From Phycisphaerae bacterium (GTDB taxonomy: Bacteria; Planctomycetota; Phycisphaerae; SM23-33), in contig JADHXQ010000040.1 of NCBI GenBank assembly GCA_016782885.1, forward strand, positions 1 to 37,898: a stretch of DNA of 37,898 nt, written 5' to 3'. Of this stretch, positions 1 to 7,778 are shown one piece after another (position 1 is the first letter of the stretch; each line of letters begins with the position of its first letter). The position numbers and the translations under genes are program-made. Below the pieces are notes generated by a model that saw nothing but the letters and a program-made list of their open reading frames with translations, searched no databases and was not told where the DNA came from.

Positions 1-1
1 G

Positions 2-244
2 AAAATGACGCGGGTATGCAGCGGCGCGGCTTCAGCGGGCATCGCCAGCGAGGAGATGACGTTATTCCTGGCTACTGAACTCCAGAAGGTAGGTCCGGGC
101 GGTGGAGACGACAGCGAGAATATCGTTGTCCACGAGGTGCCCCTGTCCGAAGTGCCCGCATACCTCGACGACTGCCGCAACCGCGGGGTCGCGACGGACC
201 TGAAGATTTACGCGGGCCTGCACTTCTGCACCCGGAACCTTTGA
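2..244 (+). CDS. Nudix hydrolase, C-terminal part (5' end outside window)
   Basis: The reading frame is open from the first bases and stops at 242-244, so this is the 3' end of a gene that begins upstream. The about 80 visible residues look like the C-terminal half of an ADP-ribose pyrophosphatase-type Nudix protein: a degenerate SPG-like turn (ASAGIASE) followed by a MTLFLAT strand, an acidic loop (GGGDDSENI), a VHEVPLSEVPAYL segment, and a DLKIYAGLHF end. These match the usual 'SPG..E..hLFLA ... E.ve..wvpl.e' pattern of the family. The catalytic Nudix box lies upstream and cannot be checked. The stop overlaps a possible TTG codon, but the next gene more likely starts 30 nt further on. An ATG at 5 is internal. 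The substrate cannot be inferred. Confidence 0.6.
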   Translation, partial: KMTRVCSGAASAGIASEEMTLFLATELQKVGPGGGDDSENIVVHEVPLSEVPAYLDDCRNRGVATDLKIYAGLHFCTRNL

Positions 245-273
245 ACATCCAGCCAGCAAGTGAAAGATGCCCC

Positions 274-1455
274 ATGAAACGAACCACATCATTACTGATC
301 GTACTATTGATACTGACCGCCGCGACCGCCAAAGCGAAGGGACCTGTCAAGGTGTTCATCCTGGCCGGGCAGTCGAACATGGAAGGCAAAGCCGCCCCCA
401 GCACGCTGGAACCCGTCCTGGCCGATCCCAGGGAGGCTGCGAAGTTCAAGCACCTCAAGACGGACGGCAAGTGGACGGTTCGCGATGACGTCTGGGTGAC
501 CTTCCTGTGCAAGATGACTAAAGGTCCCAAGAGCGCCCATCCGCTTTACGGTCCGCTGACTGTCCATTTCGGTTCGGACAAGACCGTTCGCGATGCCAGG
601 AACAAGAAGGTCCAGATTACCGCCTTCGGTCCGGAGTTGGGGATTGGTCACGTCCTCGGCGACAAGTTCGACCAGCAGGTGCTGCTGATCAAGGCCGCCT
701 GGGGCGGCAGGAGCGTCGATCGGACATTCCGCCCGCCCAGCGCAATGCCGAGCGAGGCTGAAGTCAAGGAGGCGTTCGAAAAAGCCAAAACCGGGAACCC
801 CGACATCAAGCTGTCCGAGATCGAGGATTCCTACGGCAGGGACTATCGGGCGATGATCGCCGAGGTCCGCAAGGTCACGGGCGACATGAAGAAGTACTTC
901 CCCGCATACGACGAGAAACAGGGCTGCGAGATCGCCGGCCTCGTCTGGTTCCAGGGCTGGAATGACGGATGCGGTAAAGGCAACCCGAAGTACACCGAGC
1001 AGCTCGCCGCCCTGATCCGCGACGTTCGCAAGGAATTCAAGAAGCCCAAACTGCCCGTGGTCATCGGAGAGTTGGGCATCGACGGGGACAAGCCGATGGG
1101 CTGGATCGAAACTTTCCGCGGGCAGCAGGCGGCCGTTGCCGCGATTCCGGAGTTCAAGGGCAATGTGATGCTGGCGAAGACCGCGCAGTTCTGGCCTCCG
1201 TGGTACAAGGCTCTCGACGACAAGTGGCGGGCGTTCAAGGCAAAAGAGAAAGCCTGGAGGGCTAAATTGACGGCGGACGGCAAGAAACTCACCCGCGAGG
1301 AGATAAGTAAATTCGGCGACGAAAACTGGCGGAACCCCAACAGAGACACGATTGCGCGGATGTCCGACAAGCGATACCACTACATGGGCTGCGGGCGGAC
1401 CTGCTACCTGATGGGCGAAGCGATGGGCAAGACCATGGTGGAACTGCTGAAGTAA
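274..1455 (+). CDS. secreted SGNH-type esterase (sialate O-acetylesterase / SASA-like)
   Basis: 393 residues from ATG 274, which begins a clean signal peptide (KR, then a Leu/Ile-rich core, ending near AKAKG). A TTG at 241 would add a leader that spoils the signal. Right after the signal comes ILAGQSNMEG, the block-I nucleophile motif of SASA/SGNH esterases (Ser34 as counted here). A conserved-looking GG segment follows (LIKAAWGGRS), then WFQGWNDG, where Asn fits block III, and near the C-terminus DKRYHYMGCG supplies a likely catalytic His. These features suit a carbohydrate O-acetylesterase acting outside the cytoplasm, perhaps on plant or algal polysaccharide. The exact substrate is unknown. 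The gene lies 29 nt after the Nudix gene and 31 nt before the UroD-family gene, so co-transcription is possible. Confidence 0.82.
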   Translation: MKRTTSLLIVLLILTAATAKAKGPVKVFILAGQSNMEGKAAPSTLEPVLADPREAAKFKHLKTDGKWTVRDDVWVTFLCKMTKGPKSAHPLYGPLTVHFGSDKTVRDARNKKVQITAFGPELGIGHVLGDKFDQQVLLIKAAWGGRSVDRTFRPPSAMPSEAEVKEAFEKAKTGNPDIKLSEIEDSYGRDYRAMIAEVRKVTGDMKKYFPAYDEKQGCEIAGLVWFQGWNDGCGKGNPKYTEQLAALIRDVRKEFKKPKLPVVIGELGIDGDKPMGWIETFRGQQAAVAAIPEFKGNVMLAKTAQFWPPWYKALDDKWRAFKAKEKAWRAKLTADGKKLTREEISKFGDENWRNPNRDTIARMSDKRYHYMGCGRTCYLMGEAMGKTMVELLK

Positions 1456-1486
1456 ACCGCGACATATCATCGCGGGAGGTGAGATT

Positions 1487-2644
1487 ATGGTTTGGACGTC
1501 GAGACAGCGGGTGGTGGCCGCGATCGAGCATCGCGAGCCCGATCGCGTGCCGATCGACTTCAATCCCGTTCCGGACTTCTACCTGAAGCTCAAGGATTAT
1601 CTCGGCCTGGAGATTGAGGAGGATCTCAAGGTCGGGTTCATGGAGGAGGCGATTCCCCACCCCAAGGTGCTCGATGCATTGGGGGCTGATATTATCTCCG
1701 TTAAGCTCGGTTCAGCTAAGACTCCGCCGCCCGTGCCCGCTGGCGCGGACATGGTTATTGATAGTTGGGGCGTGGGTCTGAAGCGTGTTTTTCAGGGCGC
1801 CGGGGGGAGCTACCTCGAGCCTGTCTATCATCCGCTGGCCGGCGCCACGATCGATGATCTGGAAAAATATCCCTGGCCAGATCCGTATGCCCCCGGGCGC
1901 GGCGAGGGCGCCGAAGCGACCGCCAGGCGGTTGTATGAGGATACGGAGTTGGCGTTGGTGGGGCGGTTCGGCGGTCCGATCGTCCAGACTGCGATCTACA
2001 TGATGGGTTTTCAGCGGTGGCTGGAGTGTTCGGCGTACGAGGTCGAATTTGCGGGCGCCCTGCTCGACAAGATCACCGATATCGCGATAGCAATGGATCG
2101 CGTGGGTCTGGAGGCGGCTGCGAAGTATCTGCAGATATTCAAGGTCAGCGGCGACGACTTCGGTATGCAGACCGGGCCGCTCTACTCGCCGGTGACGTTC
2201 GGCGAGTTGATCCTGCCGCGCCTGAGGAGGCGGTGGCGGGCGGCTAGGGTTTATCTTGACGAGGTCAACCCCGCGGTGCAGCTCATGTTCCACAGTTGCG
2301 GTGGGATACGCCGGTATATTGGCGACCTGATCGATATTGGCATGCAGATACTCGATCCGGTCCAGCCGCTCGCGGCGGGCATGGACTCAGCCGAATTGAA
2401 AGATGAGTTCGGAGATCGGATAACCTTCCACGGGGGCGTGGACGAGCAGCATGTCCTGCCGTTCGGTACGAGCGAAGATGTGGTCGCCGAGGTGCGCCGA
2501 AGATTGCTGGCGTTCGGGCCGGGAGGCGGGTATATTCTGGCGCCGTCGCATTACGTGCAGGCCGATACGCCGCCGGCGAATATAGTTGCTATGTGTCGTG
2601 CGGCCCGGAAGTTCGGGCGGTATCCGATTGATGTGTCGGCCTGA
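1487..2644 (+). CDS. uroporphyrinogen decarboxylase (URO-D) family protein
   Basis: 385 residues. Start ATG 1487 is preceded by a strong GGAGGTGAG ribosome site. The N-terminus RQRVVAAIEHREPDRVP is the signature opening of URO-D superfamily proteins that are not HemE but resemble MtaA/CmuA-type corrinoid:thiol methyltransferases. Later hallmarks are MFHSCGGIRRYIGDLIDIG, a DPVQP strand, FHGGVDEQHVLPFG, and the tail GGYILAPSHYVQADTPPANI. The His and Cys in HSCGG resemble the Zn-thiol ligand region of the methyltransferase branch. No corrinoid protein or haem gene is adjacent, so a methyltransferase role is only family-based. The family is commonly multi-copy in planctomycetes and often sits near carbohydrate genes. 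Real HemE activity is unlikely given the methyltransferase-like ends. Confidence 0.8.
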   Translation: MVWTSRQRVVAAIEHREPDRVPIDFNPVPDFYLKLKDYLGLEIEEDLKVGFMEEAIPHPKVLDALGADIISVKLGSAKTPPPVPAGADMVIDSWGVGLKRVFQGAGGSYLEPVYHPLAGATIDDLEKYPWPDPYAPGRGEGAEATARRLYEDTELALVGRFGGPIVQTAIYMMGFQRWLECSAYEVEFAGALLDKITDIAIAMDRVGLEAAAKYLQIFKVSGDDFGMQTGPLYSPVTFGELILPRLRRRWRAARVYLDEVNPAVQLMFHSCGGIRRYIGDLIDIGMQILDPVQPLAAGMDSAELKDEFGDRITFHGGVDEQHVLPFGTSEDVVAEVRRRLLAFGPGGGYILAPSHYVQADTPPANIVAMCRAARKFGRYPIDVSA

Positions 2645-2753
2645 CAAGGCTTGGGCGTTTGTGTATCGGCTGCAATGGACTGAGTGCCATTACGTTTACA
2701 CCGCTTGGCAGTTAGTGCGGCGAGGTCGGCTTGTGTGCAAGGAAATGCTTGTC

Positions 2754-5700
2754 ATGAATAGATGTCGCTATCCGGCAATTCTGTTGGTGTTGGTGATTGG
2801 AACCTCTGGAGTCCGGGCCGCAACGGAGACGGCTGCTGAAACTGAAGCCAAGGCGACTTTCAAATCACTCTATGGCGAGGAAGTTACCCGGGCGATGAGA
2901 ACGTCGTCGACGGTCGATGACGTCAAGCTGGCTGGAAAGCTTCTCAATGCGGTTGCAACTTCGCGGGATCAGCCTGCACTGTTGGCGCTGCTCTGCGAGA
3001 AGGCCTACGACCTGGGCAAGAAGAACTCCGAAGGCTACGACGTGGCGCTCGAGGCGATGAATGTCCTGTCGATCAGTTCCCCCGACAAGAAACCCCAGTG
3101 CTTCGACAAAGTCGTGAGCATCCACCAACTCCGCTACATCCGTGCCAAACTCGCCGATCGCCCCGAAGCCGCCCAGACGCTCGTCAATGCTATGATCGAC
3201 GCCTGCGACGCCAACGCCCAGGCCGGAAACATTGACGCCGCCAAACTGCACTGCCTGAAGGCCTCCAGGTTCGCCGTTGCCGCACGCCTGGGGCAGAAGG
3301 AGGCATTGCAGGCCAAGTACAGGGAACTGGTGGCGGCTGAACGGTTGGTCAAACGTATTGCGGGATATGAGGCGCGCCTCAAGGTCGACCCGTCGCAGAT
3401 TGTTCCGCGGGAGGCGCTTATCAATATCTACCTCATCGAAAAGAACGATCCGGCCGGGGCGGCGAAATGGCTTAACGAAGACTGTGACGAGCGCCTGCGA
3501 ACGTACATCCCGCTGGTAACAGGCGATATCAATACCATTGCCGAGACGACGCTGGTGGAACTGGGCGACTGGTACAAGTCTCTGGCGGCCTCCGCACAGC
3601 CGCCCAGTAAAAGCGGATTGCTGATTCGAGCACAGACGTTCTACGAGAAGTTTATCGAGAAACACACCGCCGCCGACCTGGTCAGGACCAAAGCCTTACT
3701 CGCGCTGACCAGAGTAAAAGCCGACATCAAGAAGTATGGTGCGAAGGTCCCCGCGAAGGTTGCGACCGCTGCGGGCACTGCGTTTACCGGTGTCAGCCGC
3801 AAATCATCGGTGCTCAATCCGCCCAGGATACCGGGATTGAAAGCCTGGACCGTCGAGGTGCGCGATTACCTTGGGAAGTTCTACGACGTGGAGTTCTCGA
3901 AGGATTCGTCGCAAATGATTACCGCCGGTGCGGACGGAGCGATCCGCTTCTGGGACGTCGGGACGGGCAAGTTGCTCCGCGTGCTGATGGGGCACGACGG
4001 CTCGGTTAGAACGCTGGCGTGGTCGGCGGACCGCAAGATTCTGGCCAGTGCATCTAGCGACAAGACTATCCGCCTGTGGGACCCCGTTGCGGGCAAGGTC
4101 ACGAAGGTTCTCGAGGGCTCGACTTCTTCCGTCTCCCATCTCACATGGTCGCCGGATTCACTGCGTCTGGCGTCCGCTGGTGGATCGTCTTCCGTGCAGA
4201 TATGGTCTTTTTTGAGCGGGAAAGCTGCGGGCAGGCTGAAGGCGACCGATTACGTGCGCAGCATCACTTGGGGTGACGGCGGCGTTTTGGCTACCGGAGC
4301 GGACGATGGTAATGTTTCGTTGTGGAACATGCGAACGGGCAAGCCGTACGGGCATTATCCGCTCGATCAGTACAAGTTCAAGACCAGGGTCAGGGCTCAT
4401 GGCGTCCGGGCGATGGCATGGTCGCCGGTGGATCCAAAGATTCTGGCGATCAGCTTTTCCTCGACGACTATCAAGCTGTGGAAATCCCGCACGAGAATAT
4501 TCCCCAAGACCATGAAACCCGTGAAGAAAGGTCGTTATGGACGAATTGGTTATCCGGGCTGTGTCGAGTGGTTGCCGAACGGTAAAACAGTGATTGTCGG
4601 TGATTCCGGTGGCAAGGTGCGGTTCTGGAATGCGGCTACCGGCAGCAAGAAGCACGAGATTGGCGAACATTCCGAGTCAGTAAACAACATCGCCTGCTCG
4701 CCTGACGGAAAGTTCGTCGCGACCGCCGGCGCCGATGCCACATCGTGCCTCATTAATGCAGAGACCGGCGAAGTCGAGCGCAAGATCATGCCGGGCCAGA
4801 TGCGCGGGGCGGCCCGCCCGGACTTTTCATCCGATGGCAAGTTGATGGCGTACTCATGCCGCGACAAGACCATCCGCATCTGGGATCTCGATAAGTGCAA
4901 ACAGGTGTCGGTGATTACCATGCCTTCAAAGATCGAACACGTTACGGCGATAAAGTGGTCGCCCGACGCGAGCAGGATTGCGTTTCTCGCCTATGGCAGC
5001 ACTACGGTTCGTATCCTGGACGTCAAGTCCGGCGTCATTGCGGCGAGCCTGAGTGACAAGAGCTACAGGCTCAACGGTGTCGTCTGGTCCCCCGATTCGT
5101 CGAAAATCTATGTCTCAGACAGTGCCTACAAGAAGTCCGACCTCGGGAAAATCAATGCATGGGACGTCGCAACGTCCAAAGTTCTTTTCAGCCTGTCCGA
5201 CAAGAGTATCTCCAGCCATTACGGGCTGGCGATGGCGCCAGACGGGAAGATATTGGCCTCTACGGCATCCAGCGGAAGGGTACACCTGTGGAACCTGGCC
5301 GACCAGAAGCTGATCCGTGCTATCTCCGCCGACACGCGATCGGTGCGCTGCATTACTTTCTCTCCGGACGGTAAGAAGCTTGCCTCGTGCGGCGAGGAGA
5401 AGACTGTCAAGGTCTGGTCGGTCAGCACGGGCGGGCCCGTGTTTGGTCTCCAGAAACACGAATCAGAAGTGTACCGCGTGGATTTTTCACCGGACGGGAC
5501 CAAACTTGTTTCGGCAGGGAAGTCCGGTTATGTGGGAGTATGGGACTTGGTGACCGGAAAGAATACCGCCTGGTTCAGGGCCCCCAACTGGCAGGTCTGC
5601 TGGATGAAAGACTCAAAGATGATTGCGGCGGCGAGCGGATCGGGCGTGTGCTTCTACAACGCCGCCAACGGCGCCAGGAAAGCGAGCTATCGTCCCATGC

Positions 5701-5900
5701 CCAAAGGCCTGGGCGTGCTGATTTCCGCCGATGGTCACTACTCGGGTCCGGCGGGAGCTGAAAAGAACCTGATTTATCAGGCCATCGGGCTTACGGGCCA
5801 GTTGACATTGAGTCAAGAGGAGTTCGGAAAGCGATTCGCCTGGAAGAACGATCCTTCACAGATAAAACTGATCGAAACGAGCGACAAGTCATCGAAATGA
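2754..5900 (+). CDS. secreted TPR-like / WD40 double-propeller protein
   Basis: 1048 residues from ATG 2754, chosen because AAGGA lies about 10 nt upstream and the protein then opens with a signal peptide (core AILLVLVIGTSGVRA). The frame is open further upstream into the UroD gene. Residues about 20-370 are helical with TPR-like content (for example AAKLHCLKASRFAVAARLG). From about residue 375 onward I count 14 WD40 repeats with recognisable W-D/W-N ends and SPDGK turns (IRFWDV, IRLWDP, VSLWNM, VRFWNA, IRIWDL, VHLWNL, VKVWSV, VGVWDL and others), enough for two seven-bladed propellers. A 60-residue tail with a SADGHYSGP motif follows; similar tails occur in bacterial WD40 proteins. It is probably a periplasmic or surface scaffold, with no enzymatic motif seen. 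The 109-nt gap before it holds no clear promoter. Confidence 0.85.
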   Translation: MNRCRYPAILLVLVIGTSGVRAATETAAETEAKATFKSLYGEEVTRAMRTSSTVDDVKLAGKLLNAVATSRDQPALLALLCEKAYDLGKKNSEGYDVALEAMNVLSISSPDKKPQCFDKVVSIHQLRYIRAKLADRPEAAQTLVNAMIDACDANAQAGNIDAAKLHCLKASRFAVAARLGQKEALQAKYRELVAAERLVKRIAGYEARLKVDPSQIVPREALINIYLIEKNDPAGAAKWLNEDCDERLRTYIPLVTGDINTIAETTLVELGDWYKSLAASAQPPSKSGLLIRAQTFYEKFIEKHTAADLVRTKALLALTRVKADIKKYGAKVPAKVATAAGTAFTGVSRKSSVLNPPRIPGLKAWTVEVRDYLGKFYDVEFSKDSSQMITAGADGAIRFWDVGTGKLLRVLMGHDGSVRTLAWSADRKILASASSDKTIRLWDPVAGKVTKVLEGSTSSVSHLTWSPDSLRLASAGGSSSVQIWSFLSGKAAGRLKATDYVRSITWGDGGVLATGADDGNVSLWNMRTGKPYGHYPLDQYKFKTRVRAHGVRAMAWSPVDPKILAISFSSTTIKLWKSRTRIFPKTMKPVKKGRYGRIGYPGCVEWLPNGKTVIVGDSGGKVRFWNAATGSKKHEIGEHSESVNNIACSPDGKFVATAGADATSCLINAETGEVERKIMPGQMRGAARPDFSSDGKLMAYSCRDKTIRIWDLDKCKQVSVITMPSKIEHVTAIKWSPDASRIAFLAYGSTTVRILDVKSGVIAASLSDKSYRLNGVVWSPDSSKIYVSDSAYKKSDLGKINAWDVATSKVLFSLSDKSISSHYGLAMAPDGKILASTASSGRVHLWNLADQKLIRAISADTRSVRCITFSPDGKKLASCGEEKTVKVWSVSTGGPVFGLQKHESEVYRVDFSPDGTKLVSAGKSGYVGVWDLVTGKNTAWFRAPNWQVCWMKDSKMIAAASGSGVCFYNAANGARKASYRPMPKGLGVLISADGHYSGPAGAEKNLIYQAIGLTGQLTLSQEEFGKRFAWKNDPSQIKLIETSDKSSK

Positions 5901-6030
5901 CGCCGGGATATTTTCCTGCATGCTTGAAATGACGTGTCGCGCATGTGAGAATATGTCCAGCCGGGCTCCAAACAGGGCCGGACACCCGGCAGGGATGCAG
6001 TTCAGGACTCGGCCCGCAGGAGTATTGAAT

Positions 6031-7041
6031 ATGAAGCAAACAAGATTACTGGTATTCGGTTTGATATTGATGATGGTTTCCATGCCTGCGATCGCCCAGG
6101 AAGCTGCAGCCGAACCTGTCGAGGCGGTGGCTGTGGCGCCTGAAGGGGCGGCAAAGGATCCCGAGTCTGTCGAAGTGCTGATCAAGGTGCTCAAGAAGGA
6201 GCAGGACGAAGCTGAGGACAAACTGTACGCCATCAGCAAGAAAATCGCGAAAAGCGACGCGGTGGCCGATCTGCGAAAAGCTGCCGATGACGCCGAGAAG
6301 GCATACCAGGACAAGAAACTCACTGATCCGGCGGTCATTGAAGCCAAAAAGGCTGATCGGGCTAGTTCGGCGGCTTTGAAGGCGGCTGTGTTGGCCAAGG
6401 TCAAGACCAGTGTTGAAGGTGCGGCCATCCTGAAAGAAATCGCCGACCTTGAAGAAAAACACGATGCCCTGGATCTGCAGGCCGCGATTGCGGAGTTGAA
6501 ACTGACGCACAAGGCTTCTCCCGTCGCCCGCGCGCTGGCGGCCGATCAGGTGCTCAAGGAGTTGTACGCGACTTACTATGCCGCCAAGAAAGGTGACCCG
6601 CGCGACAAGGCCAAGAAGGATTACTACGACGCAAAGAAGGCCGCCCTCGATAAGCTGCCCGAAGCCAAGGAACTGATGGACGAAATCAAAGCCGCCGAGA
6701 AGGGCATGGACGATGCCGAAAGAGCAATTGACGCGGCCGAAAAGAAACTCGACAAGTTATATGACGCCGCCGCATCCAGTGACGACCAGGACATCGTAGT
6801 AGCCAAAGCCAAGCACGATGCCGCGCGGAAAGCGTACCATGAAGCGTATTACGGAGGCGCCATGCAAGCCGCCCGGGACGCACGCACAGCGGCGAAAAAA
6901 GCATTGTCGACCAAAGTCAAGGCACTGATGGCCCAGGACCCCGCCGCTTCCGACCTGAAGTACAAGATCGACTCGCTGGACAAGGAAATCGACGAGTTGA
7001 AGGCCAAGGCCCGCAAATTGGGCAAGAAGAACGGTGAATAA
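6031..7041 (+). CDS. secreted Ala/Lys/Asp-rich coiled-coil protein, function unknown
   Basis: 336 residues. Start ATG 6031 has AGGAG 8 nt upstream and gives a signal peptide ending at AIAQ; an ATG at 5920 would add a non-signal leader. The mature protein is almost entirely charged alpha helix built from KKA, DDAEKA, AAEK and KAKAR heptad-like stretches, without cysteines, aromatic clusters or enzymatic motifs. A long periplasmic coiled coil is the simplest reading. The 130-nt leader contains an imperfect inverted repeat (GCCGGG near 5960 pairing with CCCGGC near 5988) and a weak -35/-10 pair (TTGAAA 5924, GAGAAT 5947), so the gene may have its own promoter. It converges on the - strand operon with only 35 nt between stop codons and no obvious terminator. 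I do not recognise a family. Confidence 0.72.
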   Translation: MKQTRLLVFGLILMMVSMPAIAQEAAAEPVEAVAVAPEGAAKDPESVEVLIKVLKKEQDEAEDKLYAISKKIAKSDAVADLRKAADDAEKAYQDKKLTDPAVIEAKKADRASSAALKAAVLAKVKTSVEGAAILKEIADLEEKHDALDLQAAIAELKLTHKASPVARALAADQVLKELYATYYAAKKGDPRDKAKKDYYDAKKAALDKLPEAKELMDEIKAAEKGMDDAERAIDAAEKKLDKLYDAAASSDDQDIVVAKAKHDAARKAYHEAYYGGAMQAARDARTAAKKALSTKVKALMAQDPAASDLKYKIDSLDKEIDELKAKARKLGKKNGE

Positions 7042-7076
7042 CTCACCCTATGCGGCGTGCAGGCAGGGAGTAGTTA

Positions 7077-7778
7077 CTACCGTGATTTCCGCGATGTGAT
7101 GGGCATTGTCGGGTCGGGCGGTGTCAGAGGCACTGTTGGGGGATCGTTGTCGGGCGGCATGGCCTCGATTTCGAGCTTGACAGCATCGATAAGGGCGAAC
7201 GGGTCGGGGATGGTTAACCGCAGGAACGCCGCGTGGGTCTGTCGGAGCAGGGGGCGCCCGTTCAGGACCGCAAGGCGCGATTGACCCGAAGTCGGATCGT
7301 TCGATAACTTTGCGCTGCTGGCGTCCGGACCGGACAAGACGACCGGTACGGACAATTCTGACGGATCGGGGAAGGGTATCCACGCCAGAGGCGATTGGGG
7401 CGGAAGGTCCGGATACCGCTGGACACCGTAAGTTTCCATCGCATATTCGCTGGCCAGTATTGTCGGACGAATGTGGAGCCCAAGGAGTCTGGGCGCTTTC
7501 GCACCGGGCGCTTCATGGCCCGGTCTGGCCGCCGGGAGGAACCAGTTCGGCGTGTTTGGTACTATTGTATCTGCCGGTCGCGGTTGCGGTTTGGGCGCAA
7601 GCGTGGCGGGTATCTGCATCATTCGGGTGTCACCTTTGGCGATCTTCCTCGCCTTGGCGAACCGGTCTGCAGGAGGTGCGCCTCCCGCGCTGATCGCCCG
7701 GGCGATGATGACGGCGGCAAGGGCGCAAGCAGCGGCAGGGCGGATGAATCGATTCAGGAATCCTGTCGAGTCGTTCAT
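7077..7778 (-). CDS. small membrane-anchored or secreted protein, last gene of the leftward operon
   Basis: 233 residues, start ATG at 7778 sharing a 4-nt ATGA overlap with the stop of the PQQ-like gene, so translation is probably coupled. The N-terminus has one hydrophobic stretch (AAACALAAVIIARAIS) that can be a signal anchor or an uncleaved signal. The rest is Pro-rich with low predicted structure (PKPQPRPAD, PDLPPQSP, PPDNDPPTVPLTPPDPT). The middle (LLGLHIRPTILASEY, VPVVLSGPD) looks like short beta strands. No family is recognised. Position in a four-gene operon with TPR, VCBS and PQQ proteins suggests it acts in the same envelope assembly, which is inference. Codon usage looks like its neighbours, so it is probably real despite its composition. 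Confidence 0.65.
   Translation of the reverse strand: MNDSTGFLNRFIRPAAACALAAVIIARAISAGGAPPADRFAKARKIAKGDTRMMQIPATLAPKPQPRPADTIVPNTPNWFLPAARPGHEAPGAKAPRLLGLHIRPTILASEYAMETYGVQRYPDLPPQSPLAWIPFPDPSELSVPVVLSGPDASSAKLSNDPTSGQSRLAVLNGRPLLRQTHAAFLRLTIPDPFALIDAVKLEIEAMPPDNDPPTVPLTPPDPTMPITSRKSR

Noticed and set aside
304-1563. long - strand frame (419 codons) antisense to the SASA esterase
   Set aside because: A shadow of GC-rich coding DNA; the + strand protein has clear family motifs.
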